The notes beneath the pieces were generated by a model. That model made no database searches. It was not told the DNA's origin and saw only the letters and a list, made by a program, of their open reading frames with translations. DNA of 64,000 nt from Streptomyces sp. A2-16 (GTDB taxonomy: Bacteria > Actinomycetota > Actinomycetes > Streptomycetales > Streptomycetaceae), in assembly GCF_018128905.1 (NCBI RefSeq), contig NZ_CP063808.1:4154001-4218000 (forward strand). Reading direction: 5' to 3'. Below are positions 43,738 through 52,810 of this stretch, in pieces. The stretch's first letter is position 1, and each line of letters opens with the position of its first letter. The translations under genes were made by a program, and so were the position numbers.

Positions 43738-44282
43738 CCAGGCCTGCCCGCGCCCACGCGGCTTGCGTCGGCTCACGACCGGGAACCACTCATTGATCGG
43801 CGAGCAGCCTCTTGTGCTTCGGGGATGTCCTCGCCTGCGGCTCGCCGATCGCGTGTTTGCCGTCGGCGGTGAGCGCCACCAACCAGGCTTCGCAGGGGGC
43901 GACTTCACCCATGCGGCGATCACTGTCGGAGGTTGGTCGAGTCCGGGGTCTGGCGGGTGTCCGGTATTACGTCTGAGGGCCGGCGGATCCAGCGCAGGAC
44001 GTACTCCCTACGCCGTCCGGCAGGTGAGTTCTCAGGACAGGACGGTAGGCCGCCTCGCCACGCCAGGGCCCGAGCGCTGTGTTGCACTCCCATATCTAGG
44101 CCTTCGCCCGCTTGGACTGGACGTCGGCGAACCTGGCCGAGACCGCAGGTGTCACCCTGGCCGAGGACTTCCACCGTCGCTTCGGCCGTGCGTGAGGCAG
44201 AATGCGAGGCCGTCCTCGCGGCCACCGCATTCCTGACGACACGGGGCGCCGAGCGGGCGGCTGCGGTTACGCTCGCTCCGTG
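43738..44282. other. Gene-free stretch with decayed coding fragments
   Basis: A minus-strand tail ending at 43794 reads LVALTADGKHAIGEPQ. A plus-strand tail ending at 44199 reads LDWTSANLAETAGVTLAEDF, then HRRFGRA. Neither continues upstream as a normal gene. They look like ends of two different decayed genes next to the small membrane protein, possibly the footprint of a lost mobile element. Family not recognised. Confidence 0.35.
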
Positions 44283-45074
44283 ATGGCACGGTGGAAGGCT
44301 CACGTAACCCGTCATCCCCTCGCAGGCGCCGTGGAGTTGACGCTCGCCTGGCACACCGCGCTCCTGCTGTTCGCCAAGGTGATCCTGCCCCCGCTGGCAC
44401 CGTCATGGTTCCCCGGCCTGGGTGCGACCGTGGTCAACGCGATCTGTCTCGCCGGAGTCTGGTGCGTGCTGTGGCGGTGGGGATGGCTGCGGGTGTCCGG
44501 GACCGCCACCCTCGGCCGTCCCCGCCGCTGGTGGCTGGCCGCGCCGATGCTGCTGATCGCCGGTTCGTACGCGCTGGCCGGGCTCGACGGCAGTACGACG
44601 GTGGTCGTCAGCTCCTTGGTGTCCCTGCTGTGGGTGGGCCTCAACGAGGAGGTCTGCAGCCGTGGCCTCGTCCAGCAGACCCTCGCCCCGCTCGGCCCGT
44701 TGCGTGCGGCCACCGGCGTCGCCGTGCTCTTCGGTGCCGGGCACCTGCAGAACTACCTTTTCTTCGGCGCCCCGTTGGACGACACACTGTGGCAGATGCT
44801 GTCCGCCGGACTGTTCGGCTTCGCCTGCGCGGGCCTGCGCTTCGCGATCGGTTCGGTCTGGCCGATGGTGCTCGTCCACGCGCTCGACGACTTCTTCCAG
44901 ATCCGCTCTCCGGGCGCTGCCCCGGACGGGTGGCAGGTGGCGGTGTACGTCTTTCACGCCGCGTTCGGCTGGTGGCTGCTGCGCCGCTACGGCAGCGGGG
45001 ACACTCTCCCGTCCCAGGGAGCCGTGGTCGCGGACGACGACGAGCGCCCCGAGGAGGCCGGGGCGCTCGACTGA
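44283..45074 (+). CDS. CPBP-family intramembrane metalloprotease, second in the window
   Basis: A 263-residue membrane protein with about seven helices and the CPBP motifs NEEVCSRG (EExxxR), GAGHLQN and VHALDDFFQ. ATG 44283 starts the protein (GTG 44280 overlaps it). Its Asp/Glu-rich C-terminal tail is hydrophilic. It has no obvious regulator next to it, unlike the CPBP gene at 35905-36783. It probably trims or recognises a membrane-bound substrate; partner unknown. Confidence 0.87.
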   Translation: MARWKAHVTRHPLAGAVELTLAWHTALLLFAKVILPPLAPSWFPGLGATVVNAICLAGVWCVLWRWGWLRVSGTATLGRPRRWWLAAPMLLIAGSYALAGLDGSTTVVVSSLVSLLWVGLNEEVCSRGLVQQTLAPLGPLRAATGVAVLFGAGHLQNYLFFGAPLDDTLWQMLSAGLFGFACAGLRFAIGSVWPMVLVHALDDFFQIRSPGAAPDGWQVAVYVFHAAFGWWLLRRYGSGDTLPSQGAVVADDDERPEEAGALD

Positions 45075-45110
45075 CGTCGCCACAAGGCCGGCACCCGGTC
45101 AGGAAGGGGA

Positions 45111-45152
45111 AGGGCCTTGCAACGCCACGGGGGAACAGCGCTGCAAGGCCCT
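45111..45152 (+). terminator. 11-bp stem hairpin after the second CPBP gene
   Basis: AGGGCCTTGCA (45111-45121) pairs with TGCAAGGCCCT (45142-45152) around a 20-base loop, 37 bases past the stop. The long loop makes it weaker than others in the window. Confidence 0.55.
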
Positions 45153-45260
45153 GCACCCCGCGTGCCCGGTGTCGTTGAGTCCATGCATCCGTGACCAGAA
45201 TCTTTCGGCGGAGGGCCGCTGCCGGCTCAGGTGGGCACCGCGGTGCCCTAAAGTCGCCGG

Positions 45261-45860
45261 ATGCGACGAAGGACAGGACTCGCGGTGGCCGGAGCCGTGG
45301 CGCTGGCTTGGGGCGAGTGGTTGAACTGGCGCTGGTCCCGAACCCTCGTGGGCAGCGGCGAGGGCAACTCCGAAGCCGTCGTCGTGCTGGGCTACCGCAA
45401 CCCCCAGCCGTCGGCGAACTTCATCAACCGCTGGCGGGTCCGGGCCGGCATCCGCTCCATTGCCGAGGACACGACGCCCAACACCCGCGTGATCTTCACC
45501 GGCGGGGTGACCGGCGGCTGCGCCGCGGAGGCCCAACTGATGGCCGACTACGCGAAGTCGGTGCTCCGGTTCGACGGCACGGTGCTTCTGGAGGACCAGA
45601 GCGCGACGACATGGGAGAACGTCACGAACGTGATCCCGCTGCTCGAGGACGTCGACCGCATCAAGATCGCTTCGCAGCCGGCTCACGCGCTCAAGGCGCG
45701 CGCGTACCTGCGGCGCCGACGACCCGATCTCGCTCAGAAGCTCGTGCGAGCGGACGACTACCGTTTCGGCGAGTGGACGTTCGCCAAACCACTGCTGGCT
45801 CTGTACGGGCTCTGGACACTCCGCGGTCTGGTGCCCGAGGAACGAAGGATCTCCTCATAG
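45261..45860 (+). CDS. YdcF/SanA-family (DUF218) protein
   Basis: A 199-residue DUF218 protein. After a short N-terminal hydrophobic segment (residues ~7-20) comes the family core: AVVVLGYRN, VIFTGGV, and EDQSATTWEN, with the conserved Glu/Ser/Asn set, and HALKARAYL. Members act in envelope barrier or sugar-phosphate metabolism; specific role unknown. ATG 45261 starts the frame. It converges with an alpha/beta hydrolase gene. Confidence 0.83.
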   Translation: MRRRTGLAVAGAVALAWGEWLNWRWSRTLVGSGEGNSEAVVVLGYRNPQPSANFINRWRVRAGIRSIAEDTTPNTRVIFTGGVTGGCAAEAQLMADYAKSVLRFDGTVLLEDQSATTWENVTNVIPLLEDVDRIKIASQPAHALKARAYLRRRRPDLAQKLVRADDYRFGEWTFAKPLLALYGLWTLRGLVPEERRISS

Positions 45861-45870
45861 CCGTCGGCAG

Positions 45871-45927
45871 CGTGGACCACGGACGGCACCCTGAACCACA
45901 GACGGCAGCTGGAACGACAGACGTCAG
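45871..45927. repeat. Three degenerate 19-bp tandem units between convergent genes
   Basis: Units 45871-45889, 45890-45908 and 45909-45927 share the frame (C/G)xxGxACCACxGACGGCA(C/G). The third unit includes the stop codon of the hydrolase gene on the minus strand. Identity between neighbours is roughly 12-15 of 19. Confidence 0.6.
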
Positions 45928-46655
45928 CCCAGATGCCGGGCGAAGAACCGTAGCGAGTCGTCCCACTCGAACCGCGGCAGATCTCCGTGCTTGCCGGGGT
46001 TGGCGTGCAGTGTCTTCTCGGCTGAACCGAGGGCGTCGAACAACGCCAGGCTCTGTTCACGCGGCATCAGCTCATCGTCCCACTGGACCAGGAACTGCAC
46101 CGGCACGGTGACCTGCGCGGCGGTCCCGGTCAGCTCGGGCGACCCTTGGAGGCCCAGCACCGCGGCGCGGACGCAAGGCTCTGCGGCGATGAACGGCATT
46201 CCGAGCGCGCAGCCCAGTGACACGCCCCAGTAGCCCACCGGTCCGGCGCCGACGTGGTCGAGTCGCTGGACCGCGGTCAGGACCGCCCGCCAGTCCGTGA
46301 CGGTCTGCCCGACCACCAGCCTGTACAGGGCGGTGTCCAGCTCAGCAGTGTCCGCTCCGGCGGCCGCATGCGCCCGGTACTCGGTCGCGAGCCGGTCGAA
46401 CTCCTCGTCCGTCGGCCGCTCGCCGTGGTACGGCACGTCGATCGCGGCGACCGCGAACCCGCCTTCGGCGGCGAAGCGACGTGCGCGGGCCAGGATGCCG
46501 GGGGCCTTTTTGTGCTGTCCGCCGCCGTGGCCCATCAGGATCAGGGGGCGGGTGCCGCGCGCGTCTTCCGGTGTCCACAGCACGCCGGGGATCTCGTCGA
46601 GGGTGAAGAGCTGTTCGATCACGCCGCCCAGCGACGTTCTGGAGAGCACGCGCAC
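45924..46655 (-). CDS. Alpha/beta hydrolase (dienelactone-hydrolase-like)
   Basis: A 243-residue soluble alpha/beta hydrolase with nucleophile Ser in WGVSLGC (about residue 142), an oxyanion turn at MGHGGGQHKKAP, and a C-terminal His in GKHGDLPRF. GTG 46655 is the chosen start (GGTGG seven bases upstream); the open frame continues to 47144 but its N-terminal part has no sense. It is divergent from the SLC13-like permease operon, by about 200 bases. Substrate unknown. Confidence 0.78.
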   Translation of the reverse strand: MRVLSRTSLGGVIEQLFTLDEIPGVLWTPEDARGTRPLILMGHGGGQHKKAPGILARARRFAAEGGFAVAAIDVPYHGERPTDEEFDRLATEYRAHAAAGADTAELDTALYRLVVGQTVTDWRAVLTAVQRLDHVGAGPVGYWGVSLGCALGMPFIAAEPCVRAAVLGLQGSPELTGTAAQVTVPVQFLVQWDDELMPREQSLALFDALGSAEKTLHANPGKHGDLPRFEWDDSLRFFARHLG

Positions 46656-46852
46656 AGTGTTTCCACCTTTCGGACCCAGCGCCGTACCTTCTGCAGGCGC
46701 TCCCCAGGCCATGCCAGAGAAGGATCCCCAATCTGTCACAGCACTGATGTCGGACCACCCCCTCGTCCCTGTGCGCCCGTGAGGTTCGAGCGGGGTACCT
46801 TTCGCAGTGATGTACAGGCGGGTCATCCGCCGACGCGCGGGAGGAAACGATC

Positions 46853-48112
46853 CTGAACACCCAGCTCGCGGAGACTCTGTCCGTGGCCCTGCTCGTGATG
46901 GTGCTGGCCTGTGCGATCGTCCGCCCCTTCGGTTGGCCGGAGGCGGTGGTGGCCGTCCCCGCGGCGGTCCTGGTCGTCGCCACCGGGGCGATCTCGTGGG
47001 ACACCGCGCTGGACGAGGTCGAACAGCTCGCTCCCGTCGTCGGCTTCCTGGCGGCGGTGCTCGTACTGGCCCAGCTCTGCGACGAGGACGGGCTGTTCCA
47101 CGCGTGCGGGGCGTGGATGGCGCGCACGGCGGCCGGCCGCCCACGGCGTCTGCTGGTCCAGGTGTTCCTGGCGGCGTCGGTCATCACGGCGGTGCTCAGC
47201 CTGGACGCCACGGTGGTACTGCTGACACCGGTGGTGTTCGCCACCGCGGCCCGGATCGGCGCGCGCCCCAAACCGCATGTCTACGCCTGTACCCATCTGT
47301 CGAACACGGCCTCACTGCTGCTGCCGGTCTCGAACCTGACCAACCTGCTGGCGTTCAACACGAGTGGGCTGAGTTTCACCCGGTTCGCCGCCCTCATGGC
47401 ACTGCCCTGGGTGGCCGCGATCGGCGTCGAGTATCTGATCTTCCGCCGCTTCTTCGCCGCCGACCTGGATGCCGGGGCGCAGGCCGCTTTCGCGGGCGAG
47501 CCGCCGCCGCTTCCGATGTTCGCGCTGGTGACCGTGGGATGCACGCTGGCCGGATTCGTGCTGACCTCGGCCATCGGCATCGACCCGGCCTGGGCGGCCC
47601 TGGCCGGCGCACTGGCCCTCGCCGTCAGAGCCCTGATCCGACGCCGCAGCACCCCGCGAGCCTTGCTGAGCGCCGCCTCCGTGCCTTTCCTCGCCTTCGT
47701 GCTGGCGCTCGGGATCGTGGTACGGGCAGTCGTGGACAACGGGCTCGACAAGGCTCTGGGACAACTGATCCCCAGCGGCACCGGGCTGCTGGAACTGCTC
47801 GCCGTCGCCGCGTTGGCCGCCGTCCTCGCCAACGTGATCAACAACCTGCCCGCGGTACTCGTGCTGCTGCCGCTGACCGCCCCCCTGGGTCCCGGCGCAG
47901 TCCTCGCCGTACTGCTCGGGGTGAACATCGGCCCCAACCTCACCTATGCGGGTTCGCTGGCCACTCTGCTGTGGCGGCGTATCGTCCATGCCCACGACGG
48001 CGAGGTCGGGTTGAAGGAGTTCACCCGGCTCGGCGTGTACGCGGTACCGGCGAGCCTCGCGGCCGCGGTGCTGGCACTGTGGGGCTCACTGGCCGTGATC
48101 GGAGGAGGCTGA
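46853..48112 (+). CDS. SLC13/ArsB-type permease, probable CTG start
   Basis: An integral membrane protein of about 419 residues with ten or more helices in two related halves (SLDATVVLLTPVVFA near the first, NVINNLPAVLVLLPL in the second), as in ArsB, CitMHS and SLC13 carriers. Its substrate may be arsenite, a dicarboxylate or another anion. The usual GTG 46883 begins inside the first helix with no ribosome site; CTG 46853 lies eight bases after GGGAGGAAA and supplies the missing ten residues (LNTQLAETLS). It runs directly into a universal stress protein gene (4-base gap). Confidence 0.82.
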   Translation: MNTQLAETLSVALLVMVLACAIVRPFGWPEAVVAVPAAVLVVATGAISWDTALDEVEQLAPVVGFLAAVLVLAQLCDEDGLFHACGAWMARTAAGRPRRLLVQVFLAASVITAVLSLDATVVLLTPVVFATAARIGARPKPHVYACTHLSNTASLLLPVSNLTNLLAFNTSGLSFTRFAALMALPWVAAIGVEYLIFRRFFAADLDAGAQAAFAGEPPPLPMFALVTVGCTLAGFVLTSAIGIDPAWAALAGALALAVRALIRRRSTPRALLSAASVPFLAFVLALGIVVRAVVDNGLDKALGQLIPSGTGLLELLAVAALAAVLANVINNLPAVLVLLPLTAPLGPGAVLAVLLGVNIGPNLTYAGSLATLLWRRIVHAHDGEVGLKEFTRLGVYAVPASLAAAVLALWGSLAVIGGG

Positions 48113-48116
48113 CCTC

Positions 48117-48605
48117 ATGGCTGTGGTCGTCTGGATCGTCGAGGGCAACTGGCCCGCCTGCGTGGACGCCGCCCGCGCCCTCGCCCCGGCGGACGCCGAC
48201 GTCGTCCTGCTGCACGTCACCCCGGCGGACGTGTCGGGTGCCGCGCACGGCGCCTTCGCCGGGCTGCTCGGCCGCGGTCACCCCCAGCGGGATCCGGGCA
48301 CGCGTCTGGAACAGCTCGCCGCCGCCTCCGCGCAGGAACTGCTCCAGGCCGCTGCCGATCGGCTGGGGCGCCCGAGTACGCGTGTCGAACGCACCGGACG
48401 CCTGGAGCGCGAGGTCGTCGCCGCGGCCGAGGGCGCCGATCTGCTGATCCTGGCCCGCGACGGCGACCGCAACCGTCTCGGGCCGCGCAGCCTGGGCCCG
48501 GCCAGCCGTTTCGTGGTCGACCATGCCCCCTGCCAGGTCCTGCTGGTCTGGCCGGAACCACCGCCGGGGCTGCCCACCATGCCGCCCCCGCCGCCTCATC
48601 CCTGA
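48117..48605 (+). CDS. Universal stress protein (UspA-like)
   Basis: A 162-residue protein with a UspA fold: VVWIVEGNWPACVDAARAL, VVLLHVTPADV and ADLLILARDG, then a terminal VDHAPCQVLLVW. The usual GxxG-9-G(S/T) ATP site is altered (GDRNRLGPRSLGPAS). It has a Pro-rich tail. ATG 48117 follows the permease stop by 4 bases, so it is co-transcribed. It likely responds to or tunes the permease; that is inference. Confidence 0.8.
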   Translation: MAVVVWIVEGNWPACVDAARALAPADADVVLLHVTPADVSGAAHGAFAGLLGRGHPQRDPGTRLEQLAAASAQELLQAAADRLGRPSTRVERTGRLEREVVAAAEGADLLILARDGDRNRLGPRSLGPASRFVVDHAPCQVLLVWPEPPPGLPTMPPPPPHP

Positions 48606-48656
48606 ACTACCGAACCCTAGAGTGTGAGTTCGAGGCCGAGACAGGGAGGAGCACGG

Positions 48657-49067
48657 GTGAACGAGGACGAGAGCCTGCGCCGTTACGGCCTCCACCCGGT
48701 CGACGCCGACCTCGACGAAGTACGCGAACTGCTGCGCGATCGGACCCTGCTCGAGCGACGCTCTCAGGGCGCGGGCGACACCGAGCTGATGAAGCTCTGC
48801 TGCGTCCAGTTGTTCCATACGGGCGTCATCGACGACGTACTCCTCATCTGGAGCGCGAAGACCGCGAGCATGGACGCGGCCTGCTCGATCGATGTCCAGC
48901 TGCTGTGCGGACGGGGACTCACCGAGACAAAGGCGTATCTCTCGCTCCTGCGCACACCCGAAGCGGAAGCGGCACTTCGGCGTCTGCTCGAGTGCGAAGA
49001 GGCGGGCGACTTCGAGGGCTTCCGCGTCGAGGAGTACTCGGCCTATTGCACGGACTACTACACATGA
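48657..49067 (+). CDS. Hypothetical 136-residue protein
   Basis: GGGAGG eight bases before GTG 48657 decides the start. The product is soluble, acidic and helical, with LMKLCCVQLFHTGVIDDVLLIW in the middle. I do not recognise a family, but its plain codon bias supports it as real. Its 3' end overlaps the converging glycosyltransferase gene by 149 bases. Confidence 0.7.
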   Translation: MNEDESLRRYGLHPVDADLDEVRELLRDRTLLERRSQGAGDTELMKLCCVQLFHTGVIDDVLLIWSAKTASMDAACSIDVQLLCGRGLTETKAYLSLLRTPEAEAALRRLLECEEAGDFEGFRVEEYSAYCTDYYT

Positions 49068-50535
49068 GACAGCTGTATCCAGGACCGGCCTTCGGTGACG
49101 GGTCGCGGTCTCGGACGTAGACCGTGACTCGCGCCCCGTTGACCCGGGTCGTCGCGTACTCGTGGAAGTGGCGCCGCAGGGTCCGTTTCTTCGCTTCCTC
49201 CCGCGCGTTGGTGTGCCCACCGGCCGCGCGGACGGCGACGATCCGGTCGAAATCCAGCATGCGTGCCGCAATGGCCCGGGCGGGAAGCTCGACACCGGCA
49301 AGGGTGTTCGACGAAACGGGATCCTGTGCCAGTGCGAGATCTGTCAGAAGGCGGGTGTCCTCGGGGTTGGCCGCGGTCAGGATCCGGTGCTGACCGGGCA
49401 GAAAGAGCAGCCCGTCGCCGGGACGCCCTTCCTTGCGTACGGCGGCGCCGATGGCGGTGGCGTCATTGCTCCGGCTCTGGGGCGTCCTGAGCGAGACGCT
49501 CGGCGGGACGAGCACGGCCAGTACGGCGACCGCCGCCATCCACACGTAGCGGGAGGGCCGCTGCCGCTCGAGGACGTGATCCATCGAGGCGCCCAGCAGC
49601 AAAGCGATTCCGAGATTGCTGTAGAGCACGTACCGGTCGACGAAAAGGGGCTTGACCAGTGAGGCGATCAGCAGCAGAAGGCCCGGCAGCACGAGAATGG
49701 GCACGGCAAGCCCGGAAAGCCGCACCGGCCCCCTCACCTTGTGGGGCACCAGGGCACATGCCACGCCCAGGACCGCCACGACCAGGAAGTATTGAAGCCG
49801 CACCGGCCCGTCGATCCAGGACAGCTGTCCCGACTGCCCCACGCTGCAGATCGCCATGGGCAACAGCCCCGTCACCACGCCCGCTGCGGCCGCTCCCCAC
49901 GCCCTGAGCACATGTCGTGGCACCCGGGAGACGGCCAGTGTGACGCCGTGCGCAATGAGGGCGAGGACCGCGAACTCGTGGAGCAGACAGGCCGACAGCA
50001 TGAGGAAGCCGTAGACCACCCACCACCACCGGGCGCGGTGCGCGACACCAGCCACGAGCGCACAGGTGGCCCAGGTGACCAGGGCGCAGACCATGGCATA
50101 CGAGCGGCCTTCCTGCGCGTACTTCTGTACCTGGGGAAGGAGCGGAAACACCAGCCCGGCCAGCAGCCCTGCACGGGGTCCCGCCAGGCGCAGCCCCAGA
50201 AGCCCGACTCCGCTCGCTGCCGCGGACATCGCCAGCACGGAAGGCAGCCGTAAGGTCAGCAGCCCTCCGCCGAAGAGACCGAAGATCCCGTGCATCACGG
50301 CGTAGTACAGGGCATGGACCAGATCGACATGCTGGGCGGTGTGCCATATCTGCGAAAGATCGCGGTGCGCGAGCTGGTACGTGACGGACTCGTCCCCCCA
50401 CAAGGTGTTCTCCCGGCGGATACCCCAGAGCCCCAGCGCGACGGTCAGCGACAAGGGCGCGAGGACGACAACGGTGGTGGCCGGGCGCGGTGATGGCGTC
50501 CTGGCCATGGCGGAGCCACGTTCATCAAGGGACAT
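48919..50535 (-). CDS. Membrane glycosyltransferase, GT39/ArnT-like (mannosyltransferase family)
   Basis: A 538-residue membrane protein with about eleven helices. The first outer loop has the GDES motif (NTLWGDESVTYQLAHRDLSQ), the acidic catalytic motif of GT-C enzymes that use a polyprenyl-phosphate sugar. A long C-terminal outer domain starts near residue 375. ATG 50535 or 50511 may be the start. The last ~65 residues (after VRDR) are Arg/Pro/Ser-rich, unlike the family, and overlap the converging gene by 149 bases; one base shifted, TAG would end the protein just past VRDR. Divergent from the OmpR-type response regulator. Confidence 0.8.
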   Translation of the reverse strand: MSLDERGSAMARTPSPRPATTVVVLAPLSLTVALGLWGIRRENTLWGDESVTYQLAHRDLSQIWHTAQHVDLVHALYYAVMHGIFGLFGGGLLTLRLPSVLAMSAAASGVGLLGLRLAGPRAGLLAGLVFPLLPQVQKYAQEGRSYAMVCALVTWATCALVAGVAHRARWWWVVYGFLMLSACLLHEFAVLALIAHGVTLAVSRVPRHVLRAWGAAAAGVVTGLLPMAICSVGQSGQLSWIDGPVRLQYFLVVAVLGVACALVPHKVRGPVRLSGLAVPILVLPGLLLLIASLVKPLFVDRYVLYSNLGIALLLGASMDHVLERQRPSRYVWMAAVAVLAVLVPPSVSLRTPQSRSNDATAIGAAVRKEGRPGDGLLFLPGQHRILTAANPEDTRLLTDLALAQDPVSSNTLAGVELPARAIAARMLDFDRIVAVRAAGGHTNAREEAKKRTLRRHFHEYATTRVNGARVTVYVRDRDPSPKAGPGYSCLMCSSPCNRPSTPRRGSPRSRPPLRTRADAEVPLPLRVCAGARDTPLSR

Positions 50536-50665
50536 CGGGCGACAGGGCCTTTCAGCTGCGGCGGAGAAAACGCCGTCAGCGTGCCCGGACCTCGTTGACC
50601 GGTAGCTGACCCGAGCTGACCGGCCGATCAGGAAGTCGGGCCGGCGCTGTGCGAGGCTGCCCCGC

Positions 50666-51346
50666 ATGCGCATCCTGGTGGTCGAAGACGAGGTGGACCT
50701 TGCCCACACCCTGCACACGGGGCTGACCGCGGAGGGCTACAGCGTCGACCTCGCCCATGACGGCCGACAGGGACTGTGGATGGCCCGCACCGGCGAATAC
50801 GCCCTGGTCTTACTGGACTTGATGCTGCCCGGACTCAACGGGTACAAGGTCTGCGCCCAGTTGCGCCGGGAGGGCAACGCGACCCCCATCCTGGTGCTCA
50901 CCGCCAAGGACGGCGACTGGGATCAGGCAGAGGCTCTGGACACGGGGGCCGATGACTACCTGGCCAAGCCCTTCTCCTACATGGTGCTCGTCGCACGCAT
51001 GCGGGCCCTGGTCAGACGAGCCGCCGCGGTCGCCCCGCCCGTCCTCGCCGTGGGCGACCTGTCCCTGGACGTCGCCGGCCGCGTCTGCCGCCGGGCCGGG
51101 GTACGGGTGGAACTCACACCCCGGGAGTTCGCCGTGCTGGAACTGCTGGCCCGCCGGGCCGGTCAGGCGGTCTCCAAGGCGGACCTGCTGTACCACGCGT
51201 GGCCCGACGAAGCATGGGATCCCAACCTGGTGGAGGCGCGCGTCAGCGCCCTCCGCAAGAAGGTGGACGCCGCGTTCCAGCGGCAGTCCCTGCAGACCGT
51301 ACGGGGTACCGGATACCGGCTGGTGGACGACCGTGAGCGCGACTGA
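50666..51346 (+). CDS. OmpR/PhoB-type response regulator
   Basis: A 226-residue response regulator: receiver with phospho-Asp51 (LLDLMLPG), Lys in LAKPFSY (about 102), and a winged helix (ELTPREFAVLELLARRAGQAVSKADLLYHAW, about 148-178, ending VRGTGYRLV). ATG 50666. It overlaps its kinase by 14 bases. The neighbouring membrane glycosyltransferase, 130 bases away and divergent, is a likely target. Confidence 0.93.
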   Translation: MRILVVEDEVDLAHTLHTGLTAEGYSVDLAHDGRQGLWMARTGEYALVLLDLMLPGLNGYKVCAQLRREGNATPILVLTAKDGDWDQAEALDTGADDYLAKPFSYMVLVARMRALVRRAAAVAPPVLAVGDLSLDVAGRVCRRAGVRVELTPREFAVLELLARRAGQAVSKADLLYHAWPDEAWDPNLVEARVSALRKKVDAAFQRQSLQTVRGTGYRLVDDRERD

Positions 51347-52808
51347 GCCGCGACGCCGCTGGTGGCCGCGTTCGGTACGAGCCGGCGCGGCCCTGGCCAC
51401 CGCCTCGACCGCCGCCGTCATCCTGTTCGGCATCGGCTGGTGGGTACACCACGACGTCTACCGCCAGAGCACGCAGATCGCCGAGGAACAAGCCCTGGCA
51501 CAGCTCTGGTCGCTCGTCGACCAGGTGAACGAGGGCGTGGTTCCCGTCCGCACGAGCGCCGTGCCGTACGAGGTGGTCGCGACCGGCCGACGCAGCGCCG
51601 TCGCCTACGGGGGAGGCATCGTCGACTTCGGTCCTGGCACTCGCCATGTGCTGCCCGCCCCGACCGGGCACGGGTCGCCCAACTTCGTCCGCCTGCCCGT
51701 GAACCGTGACTACAACTCCGGGGTCAGAGGTGACATGGCCGGCGGGACCTATGAGGTCTTCTCCGCCGACATCAGTGCCCAGGAACTCGGCGGCGACAAG
51801 GCCGCCGCCCTGGGTGTCGCTGCCGACGCCAGGCTGCGGGTCTATGTGCTGGTGCTTCCGCAGACCGCCGAGGAGATCACCGGGACCACCGACCGCCTGC
51901 TGCTGCGGGCCGGGCTCGTGAGCCTCGTACTGATCGCCGCCGCCGCTTACTTCGCCGTCCGCATCGCGCTGCGGCCGGTCGAAGCCATCCGTGTCCTCAC
52001 AGCCTCGGTCACCGCGAGCGACCCTCGCGAACGCGTCACCGTCCCCGCCTCCGGACATGAGATCACCGCCCTGGCCACCACGATCAACAGCACCCTTCAG
52101 CGGCTCGACAATGCCGCCGCCCAGCAACGCCGCTTCGTCGCGGACGCCGCCCACGAACTGCGCAGCCCCCTCACCACCCTGCTGGCCAGCCTGGAAGTCG
52201 CCCTCGCCTATCCGGAACGCACGGACTGGCCCGCCGCGGCCACCACCGCGGCACGGCAGACCCGGCGCCTGCACGCCCTCGCCGAGGACCTGCTGCTCCT
52301 CGCCCGCCTCGACACCCGCACCCCCACAGCGGACCCCGAATCCGTCGACCTGGCAGCCCTCGCCTCCCGGCTGACCGAGCAATACCCCCCCACCGAACGG
52401 CCGTTGATCCTCACCTGCGACAGCACCGCCCCCGCCTGCGCACACGGAAACCCCGGCGAATACGAACGGCTGCTGCGCAACCTCGTCGACAACGCGGCAC
52501 GCCACGCCGCGCACCGCATCCAGATCACGGTCCGCAACGAGGGCGACTGGGTCGTCCTCACGGTGCACGACGACGGACCGGGGGTGCCCGCCGAGGAAGC
52601 CGAGCGCATCTTCGAACGCTTCGTCCGACTTGACGACGCCCGCTCCCGCGACCACGGCGGCACCGGCCTCGGCCTCGCCATCGCCCGCGATCTGGCTCAC
52701 CGCCACCGAGGCACCCTGACCCTCACCCCCCAGCCCTTCGGAGCGTGCTTCCGGCTACGCCTGCCCCGGGCCCCCGAACCGGCCGGGACCCGAGCGGCAC
52801 GAGCCTGA
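51333..52808 (+). CDS. Sensor histidine kinase (HisKA type)
   Basis: A 491-residue membrane kinase: helix at ~15-37, outer sensor domain (about 38-190), helix (about 198-218), HAMP (LRPVEAIRVLT), HisKA with His274 in DAAHELRSPL, HATPase with NLVDNAARHA, DDGPGVP and GTGLGLAIARD. GTG 51333 overlaps the response regulator end and starts the protein. Its signal is unknown. It ends 2 bases short of the convergent sirtuin gene, with no space for a separate terminator. Confidence 0.92.
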   Translation: MSATEPRRRWWPRSVRAGAALATASTAAVILFGIGWWVHHDVYRQSTQIAEEQALAQLWSLVDQVNEGVVPVRTSAVPYEVVATGRRSAVAYGGGIVDFGPGTRHVLPAPTGHGSPNFVRLPVNRDYNSGVRGDMAGGTYEVFSADISAQELGGDKAAALGVAADARLRVYVLVLPQTAEEITGTTDRLLLRAGLVSLVLIAAAAYFAVRIALRPVEAIRVLTASVTASDPRERVTVPASGHEITALATTINSTLQRLDNAAAQQRRFVADAAHELRSPLTTLLASLEVALAYPERTDWPAAATTAARQTRRLHALAEDLLLLARLDTRTPTADPESVDLAALASRLTEQYPPTERPLILTCDSTAPACAHGNPGEYERLLRNLVDNAARHAAHRIQITVRNEGDWVVLTVHDDGPGVPAEEAERIFERFVRLDDARSRDHGGTGLGLAIARDLAHRHRGTLTLTPQPFGACFRLRLPRAPEPAGTRAARA

Positions 52809-52810
52809 CC

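Noticed and set aside
48117..48605. Universal stress gene as ATP-binding Usp
   Set aside because: The GxxG-9-G(S/T) site is altered, so ATP binding is not claimed; the Usp fold call stays.
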